A DNA stretch of 64,000 nt from Plotosus lineatus. Its lineage: Eukaryota > Chordata > Actinopteri > Siluriformes > Plotosidae. Location of the stretch: positions 10,703,580 through 10,767,579 of the forward strand of contig CM045729.1 in assembly GCA_024760905.1 (NCBI GenBank), written 5' to 3'. The notes under the pieces were generated by a model. The model had not been told where the DNA came from. It saw only the letters and a list, made by a program, of their open reading frames with translations, and ran no database searches. The position numbers were made by a program, and so were the translations under genes. Shown here one piece after another: positions 35,265 through 47,033 of the stretch; positions within the stretch are counted from its first letter, which is position 1, and the number at the start of each line of letters is the position of its first letter.

Positions 35265-35867
35265 CTGACAACCATGATAACAGGGGAGGCAGCGCGGCGG
35301 ATGGGTGTAGACAGGTGCTGTAGCTGCCTCTTCAGGATCGGCACAACGTCGCTGGCCAGCGCGGTACGAGCGTCCTGTCTGACACAGGAGCGCAGCGTAT
35401 ACAGCATAAGCTCCCTGATGTCCTTGTACTCCGTCGGGATCTTCATCACAAGCTTCGGCACCAGACCAAGAGACACCATACACTCCACAGCCGTCGGAAT
35501 CTCCGACATCATCTTTAACACACGGTGCACGTTCGCACGGCAGGCGATCTCCGGCTCATCCAGAAGCTCCGGCAGAGGCTTGAGAGCATTGCACCGTAGA
35601 ACCGCGTCCCTGCACACGGATATCTCAGATAAACACTGGAAATGGTAACCCATGACTCATCGCAGTGTCCCCATGTCTCAAGTGCGTTAATGATAAGATG
35701 TTTGGAGCGACTCACCTCCCCACGCTGTGTCTCACCAGCTGATGAAGCACTTCAGTTGTTTTAGTACAGTGTTTTAGTCGTCCTTCAGCAACACCGTCAG
35801 TCTTTCTAAACAACCTGAAAACCATCCAAGGAAGAAATCAACGCAAGGTCACACCTCGTCAATTCCG

Positions 35868-36260
35868 TAAGGTATTTGGCAGACACCCTTATCCACAGCA
35901 ACTTACAACTGAGGGTTAAGGGCCTTGCTCAAGGGCCAAACACTACCAGCATGTTGCTGCTGGGACTTGAACCCCAACCATTGGAACCTTTGGATCAGTA
36001 ACTCAGAATCTTAACCTCTGTGCCACCAAATTCACCATGAAGTTTTTACCATAAAACTAAGGTCAGGGGTTCAAGCCCCGCTATCACCGGGTTTTCACTG
36101 CTGTCCCCAGTGCAGCTAAGTGGGATATCAAAGGACAGCCATGTCTCTGACTGTCTATGGATTTTCATGTCAAAGAACCATTGGTTTGTGACTATTAACC
36201 CTGAGATTGCAAGTTCGAATCCAGGTTAATCCACAGCCGCCTGTGACAGCGAGCCCTTGG
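35868..36260. repeat. Interspersed repeats upstream of rsph14 copy 1
   Basis: A GGCAGACACCCTTATCCACAG repeat (about 35,878-36,030) is followed by SINE middle-block sequence (GGGATATCAAAGGACAGCC, about 36,120). The same pair occurs at 45,072-45,430 and, inverted, at 41,520-41,665. Confidence 0.7.
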
Positions 36261-36499
36261 GAGCCAACTGGCTGAGCTCTCATCGGAGGGAGGGACAGCA
36301 TACACTCACTTCACTGTCACTCAGAGCGATCTCCAGCCAATCGTAGGTGTCTGTGAACTCATTCATTAGAGGGGTCAAATAGCGCTTTCCCTCCGAGTGT
36401 GTTGGACCGCAACTGAAATACTCAGCACAACTGTCACAGGACCACAGGTCATTTTAGACCTTCTATGATCTTCCTGGGGCTGATTGGTCGCTGAGTCGT

Positions 36500-37080
36500 C
36501 GCCATTTTAGTTTTTTTATCCATTCAAATGGTTTTTCTTCCACAGCTTTCAGGGTTTGGTGCCATTTTAAATAATTTGGATCACTTTCTCTGAGCAGCCG
36601 AACATTCTCTTCTCTTTAAGTTTTCCTCTCTCCAATCAACTTTTTAATCAAGGTACGCTGTTCTTCTGAACAATGTCTTATGAACAATGTCTGGAACGAC
36701 CCATTTTGCTCAGAATTTCTGAGAGAAATGTTTATAACCAGCAGGTACATTTCCTGCCTTCCGTCCTTAAATAATGACAATTGGCTCCTGTTTTTTAAAG
36801 AATGAATGACATCACCGAATGAACTCCATACTGATATTATTTTGAACACGCCCCTTTCAATTAATGATTCAATTACACATAATCTGCAGCATGCGGGTCA
36901 GGACTGTTGGTTCTGTTGGATTCTATTACTCTACTACACCTGACTGATATTATTTTGAACACGACTCTAGTTCATTACTAAGAAACTCTTCTGAATGATG
37001 TCACAGCTTTATGTTTGTCTGTTATAACGCACTGACACTGGAGACTCCTTCCATGATTCGGAAGCCAAAACAGACGTTCA
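36500..37080. repeat. Duplicated upstream sequence, copy 1
   Basis: Nearly identical to 54,412-54,975 in the same orientation. It shows that rsph14 copies 1 and 3 were duplicated with their upstream sequence. Confidence 0.85.
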
Positions 37081-37516
37081 GACCAAAGAGTGGTGATAAT
37101 ACATTTGCACAGTCTGCAGTAAACAAACCTTTCCAGAAATGTTAAAGAAAGCATGTAAACCATCACTCTATTAATTATTTATTTATTATTTATATGTAGT
37201 TACTATAGAAATGATCAGGATTATAGTTGTATAGCTGTCAGAGCTGCTGTTCTCGGAAATTAATCTACTCCCTCTGAGCTCTCAGAGTCCAGCACTGTGA
37301 TGTAATACTGTAAAAGAGTGACGTAATGTCAGTACCGTGAAGCAGAGCCTCATACGCCCGTTCAGGGTCGTGCAGCAGTTCACAGAGGGAACACAGCGCC
37401 CCCTGGCGGACATCCTGTTCTTTAGCCTCGAGCTCCGACATCAGCTTCGGTATCGCGCGCTTCCCGAATGCCACTGAGGCGCAAAAAAAGCGGTCTGAAG
37501 TCTGTGTCAAGGCCAT

Positions 37517-37812
37517 CAGAGACTACTCGAAACCTGATGGTGTGAGAGGGACCAGGCTCAGTCTGACAGTTTATTCTCATAAGAGCAGTGTTTATAAGAA
37601 TCTGAAATTAGGATAAATATAACAGATAAAATTCAGGATTTCTCAAAACACTCCGCATCAGGGATTACACAAGGATAAAATCACAAATATAATTATATAA
37701 GAATTAAAAACAAAATATTTTAAATATTGCTTCGAAATAGAGGTGTGTGTGTGTGTGTGCGTGCCAGAGAGAGGGAGAGGGGGAGAGGGAGAGAGAGGGA
37801 GAGGGGAGAGAG

Positions 37813-37885
<73 letters not shown>

Positions 37886-37947
37886 GGGTGTGTGTGGGTG
37901 TGTGGGTGTGGGAGTGGGGGGGTGAGGGAGAGAGAGAGAAGGAGCGA

Positions 37948-37986
<39 letters not shown>

Positions 37987-37994
37987 TGTCAGAG

Positions 37995-38025
<31 letters not shown>

Positions 38026-38190
38026 TGTGTGTGTGTGTGGGGGGGGGGGGTCGCGTGAGTGTTGGCCCTGCAATGGCCTATCGGGCTTTCCATTGTGCAC
38101 CCTACCCTGACTCAGAGTCGGTTGAGATGAGTACCAGCCTCCCCGCGACCCGTTTGGATGAAGCGGTTCAGAAAGTGACTGGATGAAAGA
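37517..38190. repeat. (GT)n, (GA)n compound arrays and SINE tail
   Basis: Long alternating GT and GA arrays occupy 37,743-38,045. A SINE/L2 tail module (CCTGCAATGGCCTATCGGGC) follows at about 38,066-38,180. No exon upstream of rsph14 exon a was recognised. Confidence 0.75.
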
Positions 38191-38660
38191 CCCCATGGTT
38201 GGAGGTTCAGGCCCCTACAGTTATCTACAGCATTTGGCAGATTCTCTTCTCCATAGCAACTTAAAATAATCATTTTTATACCACTTGAGTAATTGAGAGT
38301 TAAGGGCCTTGTTCAAGGGCCCAACAATGCTGACACAGGGGAATTGAACCACTGACCTTCAGATTACTAAACCATCGCATTATTAAAAACTAAGCCACCA
38401 CTGCCCCATATCACCGGGTTGTCACTGTCCCCCCAGTGCTCTAACTGGGTTATCAAAGGCTGGCCATGTCTCTCTCCCTGCCTGTGGTGTGAGGTTCATG
38501 TAAAAGGACCATTGCTGACTTTCGACAAGAGGAGCTGCATAGCCACCAAGCATGTTTCTGCCCTACGATGGCCTGGTGCGAACTTTTCAGGGTGCTCGCC
38601 CCTCTCTGTGACCTTAACTAGGATTAAGTGGTTCAAAAACTGAATGAATGAATGTAGTAG
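38190..38660 (+). mobile_element. SINE split by another interspersed repeat
   Basis: A head fragment (GGTTGGAGGTTCAGGCCCC, about 38,198) is separated from the rest (ATCACCGGGTTGTCACTGTCC to the L2-type tail, 38,407-38,655) by a GCATTTGGCAGATTCTC to AAGCCACCACTGCCCC repeat at about 38,230-38,406. Confidence 0.6.
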
Positions 38661-40340
38661 AATAAAATCACGGCATTCATTCGTCTTGATTTCTAGAAGG
38701 TTCTAAATTAAATATAACTGTATATATTATTATAAACAAGTTATATTTTTAAAATATTTTCAGAAGAATAAGATTTTAAAACAGTTATAATATCAGACGA
38801 GAAACTTGGACGTCACATGACTTACAATAAACGTTAAAGATCCAGACAGCAACGTTTTCGTGATTGATGGTTTTTATTTGCTGGGCGGTAGTACCTCTCT
38901 GTGACATCATCAAAGAGCGTGTAGGTCAATTAGTAGGTGATGCCACAGCGTCTGTGGGTCATGTGACAGACTGGCAGGACACAAAGACAAAAAGCCAAAG
39001 AGAGACAGGGACATGGCGTCCAGGAGAGAAAGCAGCGGGTGAATCTTCTTTCAGACGGGTCTGTGAATGGTCACCATAACGGAACATCACTCTCCATCTC
39101 ACGCTGTCCTCTGCATCTCTCTCCATCATGCCAATCATCCCCTCATATCCTCACCATATCCTCCTATCAGGCAGTTCCATTATCAACATTCCTCCCCCAA
39201 TATACCCTTAATCCCTCCTTGGCACAAGTCCAAACCATCCCCATCTGGCCTCTCTGACCTTATCTGTAAAACACTCTAAAATATTTGTTTCTAATTCTGT
39301 CCATTCTTGTCCCTCTCAGAGAAAATCACAGCATCTTCATCGCTGAAACTTCCATTTACAGTAGTTGGCAGGCGCCGTCGTCCAGATCGACTTACATGCC
39401 ATGCATACTGCTGAGCAGTTGAGAGTGAAGGGCTTCACACATGGACCCAACAGTGGCAAGTTGGTGGTACTGGGCTTTGAACTGCTGACCTTCTTTCTGA
39501 TCAGTCGTAACCCAGAGTCCACTTCACCCTTACAGATACCTTTCTATCACCAATCCCTCCGTCCACTCTCTGTTACCTTGGACAATTCATCCCAAGTATT
39601 AAAATTAATCTTCTCGTCAACGCACGTGTGCTCAGTCTTATTCCTGCTGATGGCAAATCCTCACATCAAACAAATTCAACAAACGAACCATCTGAGCATG
39701 TCACCCACCTCAGTACACTGGGACCGCTCAGTCTGGGAATCCTCCCACATGTAAAGATGTTAATTCTGTGCTCTTGGTATTCGAGTATGGAGCTGAAATA
39801 GCAAATATTCAAGAGGAGACAGTCAGTTTACATTTTTTTGGAAAAAAATTAGCATATTTAAATGAACTAGCGAACACTGACTTAGCTGACTGATGCTCAA
39901 GGCCACCTTGAGTTATGTGGATAAAAGTTCCCCATTCACTCATGAATATGTAAATATAATGGAAGATAAATTTACATATTCATGAGTGAACAATTTACCC
40001 CAATATAGGATTCAATTGTGATGTCATCTTGCTTTTTTGTTCACCGAAAGCAAAACTAGTTTTGAATTTTCATCAGTTTTGTTAACCAAGATTTATAGTC
40101 TCAATTGATAGAATTTCAATAGAAATTACAGTATATCGAAATGATGTGTTTTTAACCAGGCTACACCTGAAACATCCCACAATAAGTTCTTCCTGAATCT
40201 AGTTGAACCTGTTGCATTCTCCTCCGCTGCTGTTCTGCCCTTTGTGTTTGTTTCCCGTTGCTAGGTAATGACGCTCAGCTCCCTTAAAGGTGCAGTGGGC
40301 AGCAATTTAGACTTAAAGGATACATTTGCAACTCCAGCCA
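38661..40340. other. Interval without recognised gene; repeat and hairpin
   Basis: A further copy of the GGCAG/TTGAGAGTGAAGGGCTTC repeat lies at about 39,362-39,520 and a 21-bp perfect inverted repeat at 39,935-39,990. Short open frames at 39,039-39,754 carry no recognisable motif. Confidence 0.4.
39935..39990. repeat. 21-bp perfect inverted repeat with 14-nt loop
   Basis: The arms 39,935-39,955 and 39,970-39,990 are exact reverse complements. Confidence 0.9.
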
Positions 40341-40384
40341 TGGAAAAAATGTAGAGACTATATATAATGGATATTCCCATAATT

Positions 40385-41455
40385 ATTGAATGTTCTTGTC
40401 AGGAAATCTACTGCTACCTCTCCTAGACACTTCCATACCTCCACCGGTATGTCATCAGGGCCAACTGCCTTTCCATTCTTCATCCTCTTCAATGCCCTGC
40501 TCACTTCACTCTTACTAATCTTTGAGACTTTCTGGTCCTCAACGGTCACCTCTTCTACTTTTTTTCTCTCTCATTTTCTTCATTCATCAGCTCTTCAAAA
40601 TACTCTTTCCATCTTCCCAGCACACTTCTGTCATCAGTCAATTCATTTCCCACTCTGTCCTGAATCACTCTAACTTGCTGCACGTCTTTCCCGTCTCTAT
40701 TTCTCTGCTGTGCCAACCTGTATAAATAATTTTCTCCCTCCTTACTATCCTACCTAGCATACAAATAATCATCCGCCCTCTGTTTGGCCTTTGACACTGC
40801 TATCTTCGCCGTACGCTGTGTCTCCCTATACTCCTGTTTACTCTCTTCGGTTTTCTCTGTCCCACTTCTTCTTAGCTAACTTCTTCCTTTGTACATACTC
40901 CTACACTTCCTCATTCCACCACCAAGTCTCCTTATCTACTTTCCTTCCAGAGGACACACCAAGTATTCTCCTACCTGTCTCCCTGATCACATTAGCTGTA
41001 GTTGTCCAGTCATCTGGAAGCACTTCCTGGCCACCAAAAGCCTGTTTCAACTCCTCCTTGAAGACAACACGACACTTTTCCTTTTTCAGCTTCCACCACT
41101 CTGTCTTCTGCTCTGCCTTTGCCTTCTTCACCTTCCTCACCATCAGCGTCATCCTGCACACCACCATCCTATGCTCTTTTGGCAATACTCTCACCCACTA
41201 CTACTTTTCAGTCACTGACTTCATTCAAATTACATCGCCTGCACAAGATGTAGTCTATTTGTGTGCTCTTCGACCAACAGTAGTCCAATTTCCACCAGCA
41301 CCCTGTTGTTTAACAGCACTGATGGCGGTCGTTGTTAACCCGGGCCTCGACCGATCCGGTATGACATTCTTTGTAGTGACTCGCATATTTTATTTGGCAT
41401 TTGTTTTACGCTGGATGCCCTTCCTGATGCAACCCTCTGCATTTATCTGGGCTTG
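40385..41455 (-). mobile_element. RTE LINE copy on minus strand, internally deleted
   Basis: Reading leftward: RTE 5' region (GCCCAGATAAATGCAGAGGG, about 41,455; GAGGCCCGGGTTAACAACG, about 41,350), then a jump over most of the endonuclease at about 41,265 to the GACTACATCTTG point, then linker and early RT (KNGKAVGPDDIPVEVWK, about 40,500) to about 40,385. The rest of the RT and the 3' end are missing. Many stops. Confidence 0.85.
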
Positions 41456-41700
41456 GGACCGTTGTGAGGGAGGGAGGGATTCGAACTTGCGATCTCTGGG
41501 TTAATAGTCATGAACCAATGGTTCTTTTACATGAAAATCCATAGACAGTCAGAGACATGGCCGGCCTTTGATAACCCATTTAGGCAAGGCCCTTGAGCAA
41601 GGCCCTTAACCCTCAGTTGTTAGTTGCTGTGGATAAGGGTGTCTGCCAAACGCCTTACTGAATTGACGCGGTGTGACCTTGCGTTGATTTCTTCCTTGGA
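41456..41700. repeat. SINE and interspersed repeat fragments (inverted relative to 36 kb)
   Basis: Reverse complement of sequence found upstream of rsph14 copies 1 and 3 (CATAGACAGTCAGAGACATGG, then AAGGCCCTTGAGCAAGG). It forms the outer part of the palindrome arm. Confidence 0.75.
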
Positions 41701-42264
41701 TGGTTTTCAGGTTGTTTAGAAAGACTGACGGTGTTGTTGAAGGACGACGACGTCTTGGTGAGGACTAAAACAACCGAAGTGCTTCATCAGCTGGTGAGAC
41801 ACAGCGTGGGGAGGTGAGTCGCTCCAAACATCTTATCATTAACGCACTTGAGACATGGAGACACTGCGATGAGTCATGGGTAACCATTTCCAGTGTTTAT
41901 CTGAGATATCCGTGTGCAGGGACGCGGTTCTACGGTGCAATGCCCTCAAGCCTCTGCCGGAGCTTCTGGATGAGCCGGAGATCGCCTGCCGTGTGAACGT
42001 GCACTGTGTGTTAAAGATGATGTCGGAGATTCCGACGGCTGTGGAGTGTATGGTGTCTCTTGGTCTGGTGGCGAAGCTTGTGATGAAGATCCCGACGGAG
42101 TACAAGGACATCAGGGAGTTTATCCTGTATACGCCGCGCTCCTGTGTCAGACAGGATGCTCGTACCGCGCTGGCCAGCGACGTTGTGCCTATCCTGAAGA
42201 GGCAGCTACAGCACCTGTCTACACCCATCCGCCGCGCTGCCTCCTCTGCTATCATGGTTGTCAG

Positions 42265-42962
42265 GTGAGCTCCACCCACCACTGACACACCTCTTTTTCT
42301 AGTGCTCTTTCTCTCTCTCTCTCCTCCCCCCTTTCCCTCTCCCTCTCTCTTTCTCTCTCTCTCTGACTCCTGCACTCTCTCTTTCCCTTACACATGCACA
42401 TGCACTCTTTCTCTCTGCCTCCTTCCCTCTTTCACACTGTCTCTATATCTTCTTTTGCACTGTCCCTCCCTGTCTTTCTCTCACACACACTCGCTCTTTC
42501 TAGCTCTTTCTTCTTCACCTCTCCTGCACTCCTTCTCTCTGTCTCTATTTCTCAGACTTTCTCTTGCTCTCTCCTTCTGTCTCTCGCTCTCTTTCAAATA
42601 CACCCTCTCTCTCTCTCTCTCTGTATTCCTGTCTTTCTTTCTTTATATACATCTTTCGCTGTATCTCTGTGTCTTTCTCTCTTTCAAATACACACACACA
42701 CACACACTCTTTCTTTTTGTATTGCTCTGTCTTTCTTTCTTTATATACATCTTTCGTTGTATCTCTGTGTCTTTCTCTCACTCGCTCACACATGTAAACT
42801 CTCTCGCACTCTCACTGTCTCTCTCTGTCTTTCTTTTTAATCTCTCTTTTCTTTTATCCTCTTCTTCTCCTCCACTTCTCATCCATCTCTCCACTCCTTT
42901 ATTTTACTCCCCTTTAAAACCGTCTTCTTCTCATCCTCTTTTAACGATTGTTCCTCGTTCAG
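42265..42962 (+). repeat. Polypyrimidine intron of rsph14 copy 2
   Basis: CT-rich throughout, from the donor of exon c to the acceptor of exon d, with one short (CA)n. Confidence 0.9.
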
Positions 42963-43099
42963 TGTCCCCACTGAGGGGAAGGTGAAGGTGTGCGAGGAGA
43001 ACGTTGTCCCCGTGTTGGTAAAGCTACTCTCTGATGAAGACAAAGAGGTCAGAGCCAATGCTGCAGGAACCCTGATGTACATCACAGTCATTACCCAAG

Positions 43100-43101
43100 G
43101 T

Positions 43102-43158
<57 letters not shown>
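43100..43158. repeat. (CA)n microsatellite
   Basis: Directly downstream of the exon d donor of rsph14 copy 2. Confidence 0.95.
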
Positions 43159-43159
<1 letters not shown>

Positions 43160-43608
43160 GCTCTCTTTCATGTCTCTAAGTTGGAAGAGACCTGTTTGAT
43201 CATTTCCTGTGTATATGTTGTGCAGGTAAATATCAGGCTCTGGAAGCCGGTGCTATTCCTCCTCTGCTGCGTTTGGTGGATAGTGAGGACATAGCATCGA
43301 GTGCTAATGCTCTCCGTGCACTCACCTGTCTGGCCCATGCCCCAAACGCCCGGACACGACTAATCCGCAATCTGCCTCAGCTGGAGGCGCGCCTCAACCA
43401 CCCAGCCTCCATCATAAAGAACGCAGCAGCCACCGCCATCCAGGTCATTTCCTGGACCCCGTGACATCGCCCAAGCGGAAGAACACAGTCATATTAAAAA
43501 CTGATCTCAAACAATGGATTAAAAACGAGGAATTGTTGTGCTTTACTGTGGCTGTGTGTTTGCTCAAAGTTAAGAACTCTTTAAATTAAATTGTTTTGGT
43601 GTGTGTGT

Positions 43609-43976
43609 GGTAATGACTGTGATGTACATCAGGGTTCCTGCAGCGTTGGCTCTGACCTCTTTGTCTTCATCAGAGAGTAGCTTTACCAACACGGGGACAA
43701 CGTTCTCCTCGCACACCTTCACCTTCCCCTCAGTGGGGACACTGAACGAGGAACAATCGTTAAAGAGGATGAGAAGAAGACGGTTTTAAAAGGGAGGAAA
43801 ATAAAGGAGTGGAGAGATGGATGAGAAGTGGAGGAGAAGAAGAGGATAAAAGAAAAGAGAAATGAAAAAGAAAGACAGTGAGAGTGCGAGAGTTTGCATG
43901 TGTGAGCAAGTCAGAGAAAGACACGGGGATACAGCGAAAGATGTAGATAAAGAAAGACCGAGGAATACAGAGAGAG

Positions 43977-44024
<48 letters not shown>

Positions 44025-45024
44025 AAAGAGAAAGACACGGAGATACAGCAAAAGATGTATATAAAGAAAGAAAGACAGAGGAATACAGAGAGAAAGAGAG
44101 AGAGAGAGAGAGAGTGTGTATTTGAAACAGAGCGAGAGACAGAAGGAGAGAGAAAAAGAGAGTCTGTGAGAAATAGAGACAGAGAGAAAGAGAGTGCAGG
44201 AGAGGTGAAGGAGAACGATCTAAAAAGAGCGAGTGTGTGTGTGAGAGAAAGACAGGGAGGGACAGTGCAAAAGAAGATATAGAGACAGTGTGAAAGAGGG
44301 AAGGAGGCAGAGAGAAAGAGTGCATGCGCATGTGTAAGGGAAAGAGAGTGCAAGAGTCAGAGAGAGAGAAAGAGAGAGGGAGGGGGAAAAAAAGAGGGAG
44401 AGGGGGAGGGGGGAGGAGAGAGAGAGAGAGAGCACGAGATAAAGAGGTGTGTCAGTGGTGGGTGGAGCTCACCTGACAACCATGATAGCAGAGGAGGCAG
44501 CGCGGCGGATGGGTGTAGACAGGTGCTGTAGCTGCCTCTTCAGGATAGGCACAACGTCGCCGGCCAGCGTACGAAAGGCCCTGTCTGACACAGGAGCACA
44601 GCGTATACAGGATAAGCTCCCTGATGTCCTTGTACTCCGTCGGGATCTTCATCACAAGCTTCGGCACCAGACCAAGAGACACCATACACTCCACAGCCGT
44701 CGGAATCTCCGACATCATCTTTAACACACGGTGCACGTTCACACGGCAGGCGATCTCCGGCTCATCCAGAAGCTCCAGCAGAGGCTTGAGGGCATTGCAC
44801 CGTAGAACCGCGTCCCTGCACACGGATATCTCAGATAAACACTGGAAATGGTTACCCATGACTCATCGCAGTGTCTCCATGTCTCAAGTGCGTTAATGAT
44901 AAGATGTTTGGATCGACTCACCTCCCCACGCTGTGTCTCACCAGCTGATGAAGCACTTCGGTTGTTTTAGGTCTCACCAAGACGTCGTCGTCCTTCAGCA
45001 ACACCGTCAGTCTTTCTAAACAAC
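43609..45024 (-). pseudogene. rsph14: rsph14 copy 3, minus strand, truncated and frameshifted
   Basis: Exons b 45024-44922 (103 bp, open), c 44815-44473 (343 bp, two bases short near 44,565-44,580, so the frame is lost after CVRQ) and d from 43741. Exon d is cut at about 43,609, losing its last bases and donor site. Exon e is absent, and exon a is absent: homology upstream resumes only at 54,412 and stops before the position of exon a. The copy starts abruptly where copy 2's 3' flank ends, at a short GT tract, so copies 2 and 3 are tail to tail. Confidence 0.85.
43742..44472 (-). repeat. Polypyrimidine intron of rsph14 copy 3 with (GT)n
   Basis: GA-rich on the + strand, with a (GT)n block at 43,980-44,021. 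Confidence 0.9.
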
Positions 45025-45059
45025 CTGAAAACCATCCAAGGAAGAAATCAACGCAAGGT

Positions 45060-45650
45060 CAGACCTCATCAATTCCGTAAGGCATTTGGCAGACACCCTT
45101 ATCCACAGCAACTAACAACTGAGGGTTAAGGGCCTTGCTCAAGGGCCAAACACTGCCAGCATGTTGCTGCTGGGACTTGAACCCCAACCATTGGAACCTT
45201 TGGATCAGTAACCCAGAACCTTAACCTCTGTGCCACCAAATTCACCATGAAGTTTTTACCATAAAACTAAGGTCAGGGGTTCAAGCCCCGCTATCACCGG
45301 GTTTTCACTGCTGTCCCCCCCAGTGCAGTTAAATGGGTTATCAAAGGCTGGCCATGTCTCTGACTGTCTATGGATTTTCATGTAAAAGAACCATTGGTTC
45401 GTGACTATTAACCGTGAGATTGCAAGTTTGAATCCAGGTTAATGCACAGCCGCCTGTGACAGTGAGCCCTTGGGAGCCAACTGGCTGAGCTCTCATCGGA
45501 GGGAGGGACGGCATACACTCACTTCACTGTCACTCAGAGCGATCTCCAGCCAATCGTAGGCGTCTGTGAACTCATTCATTAGAGGGGTCGAATAGCGCTT
45601 TCCCTCCGAGTGTGCTGGACTGCAACTGAAATACTCAGCGCAACAGTTCA
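45060..45650. repeat. Duplicate of 35,868-36,425 upstream of copy 3
   Basis: The same repeats and unique sequence as upstream of copy 1. Homology breaks at about 45,647 and resumes at about 54,412; the block between was inserted or rearranged in this copy only. Confidence 0.8.
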
Positions 45651-45849
45651 AACAGAGCCAGGTGGTTAGCATTGTATATCACGGAGGGGGTGAGCGCATG
45701 CTTTCACCCCTCCCTGGTCGATGATAGGGAAGGCAATACCTGATGGGTGGGAATTGGATACGAATAAATTAGGGAGCAAAATGGGGGTGAAATCAAAATA
45801 GGATCATCACTGACATTCGCTAAGAGTATGTTCCTCATTCCTTCATTTT

Positions 45850-46108
45850 CTAACCAGCTTAACAGTAATAAGGGCAACAGAGAGGCTGGCCACCACAGGG
45901 CCAACACACACACACAGAGGGGTAATTTGGAACCGCCAATTAGCCAACTGTGCATATTTTTGGAAAGCGGAAAGACACTGGACAATCTGGAAGAAACCCA
46001 TGCAAGCATGGGAAGAACATGCAAACACCACGCAAAAACGCCCCGAGCCCAAGAGGCAAATCCAGGAGATTCTTGCTGTGAGGTGGACATGCTGACCACT
46101 GCCGTGCT
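45850..46108. repeat. Interspersed repeat (same type as 23,380)
   Basis: A GAACATGCAAACACCACGC module and TTGCTGTGAGGTGGACATGC end; diverged copy. Confidence 0.55.
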
Positions 46109-46109
46109 G

Positions 46110-46218
46110 CATATTTTAGCCTTAAGTTGCTGAATCCTATTCGGGTTGCCAACTTCTGTTACCTGTGAGCAGGTGTTCCAGCCCAGGATGATCAGACCAC
46201 ATTCTTCTGGATTTCTTG
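46110..46218 (-). mobile_element. Tc1-like transposase relic, C-terminal half
   Basis: Minus-strand fragments SSWAGTPAHR and KPRNPEEC fit the C-terminus of the Tc1 transposase whose middle lies at 54,017-54,340. The LTR retrotransposon separates the two. Confidence 0.65.
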
Positions 46219-46914
46219 TGTAACACATGTAAACACATGGTTACTAAATTTATTGGAAAAAAACCCTAGTTTCCAACACTCCCTGAAAGCACTAGTTTCC
46301 TAGTCCCCTTGAACGCGTCATAGGCACGTGCTGCATGCGACCAGCAGAGCGTGTAGGAGAGCGTGAAGAGCAGGACGCATACAGAGCCCTCGAAAAGCGA
46401 CACGAAGCCTTGTATGTGTTTTGTTCTCTCTCAATCGAACCGGGTGGAGAGAGTTTGTTTTCTTGGAAGCTCCGACTGGTTTTTTAGTGGATCTGGATTT
46501 GATCTTGAAGCTGGTTTCGGACACGGATGGCGAGCCAAATCCAGTGAGAACTCTTGGTAGATCCAGACGCAGTGTGGCCAACTGTTCTCTGGATGCGAGA
46601 GTAGATCTACAGACCCAACCACTTCAAATCACAGGATCCCAGATAAGAACAGATAAAAACACCTTTATTCCAAACGGATCACAATCCTGGAAAAGACTCC
46701 CGGGTTCACACGAATCAAACCTTAGAGATTTAAGTTTATTTTATTTTATTTTTAATTTGTAAAGAAAGTTCTACAACATTGTTTGCACTGTTTCTTGGAG
46801 TATTGTTAATTGTAATAAATCTGCCGGCTGTTCAACTTCAAATCTCCACAATTCATTTTACTCCTCTAGAACCTAGTATAAAATCTAGCACAGCTATATC
46901 AAGCTGGTGTTACA
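46219..46914 (+). repeat. 5' LTR
   Basis: 696 bp, differing from the 3' LTR at two positions that I could see (in the TTTATTCC and TTAAGTTT stretches). Contains an AATAAA signal near 46,814. Confidence 0.95.
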
Positions 46915-47033
46915 TCAAAGTGGCGAGCCAGCCAGGAGGAGTTTTGGCTACATTTTGCCTCTAAATTAATAATTTGGAATACAGTTTGGCAGTTTTATGA
47001 CAGTTTTTGTACAACTTTTCCCACAAAAGAAAT

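Larger units (their letters stand above)
34103..37516 (-). pseudogene. rsph14: rsph14 copy 1 (radial spoke head 14 homologue), frameshifted
   Basis: Five minus-strand exons match RSPH14 (RTDR1), an armadillo-repeat protein linked to ciliary radial spokes: a, 37516-37336 (AFGKRAIPKL, LCELLHDPERAYEAL; possible acceptor at 37473 instead of the ATG); b, 35814-35716; c, 35609-35265; d, 34626-34490; e, 34341-34103 (ending VISWTP, then stop). Phases agree between a, b, c, d and e. Exon b is 99 bp instead of the 103 bp of copies 2 and 3. A four-base net loss puts a TAA in frame, so this copy is probably dead unless exon b is skipped. It is the only copy with exon a. Confidence 0.85.
41711..43464 (+). 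pseudogene. rsph14: rsph14 copy 2, forward, lacks the first exon
   Basis: Exons b 41711-41813, c 41920-42264, d 42963-43099 and e 43226-43464 have GT-AG borders, matching phases and no stop until the natural end (VISWTP). Exon b reads through ([20 protein letters not shown]). Exon c carries LDEPEIACR and YKDIREF, d VKLLSDEDKEVRANAAGTLM and e SSANALRALTCLAHAPN, all armadillo-type helices. Nothing like exon a (AFGKRAIPKL) is found upstream, where SINE and RTE sequences sit. This is a 5'-truncated duplicate; it could contribute to a transcript only with a foreign first exon. It is the best-preserved copy of exons b-e. Confidence 0.85.

Noticed and set aside
37720..38196. Ser-Leu and Arg-Glu repeat frames
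   Set aside because: Translations of GA and GT arrays without coding signal.
47007..47033. Upstream extension of gag
   Set aside because: The codon at 47007 is TTG. The first ATG in good context is 47034.
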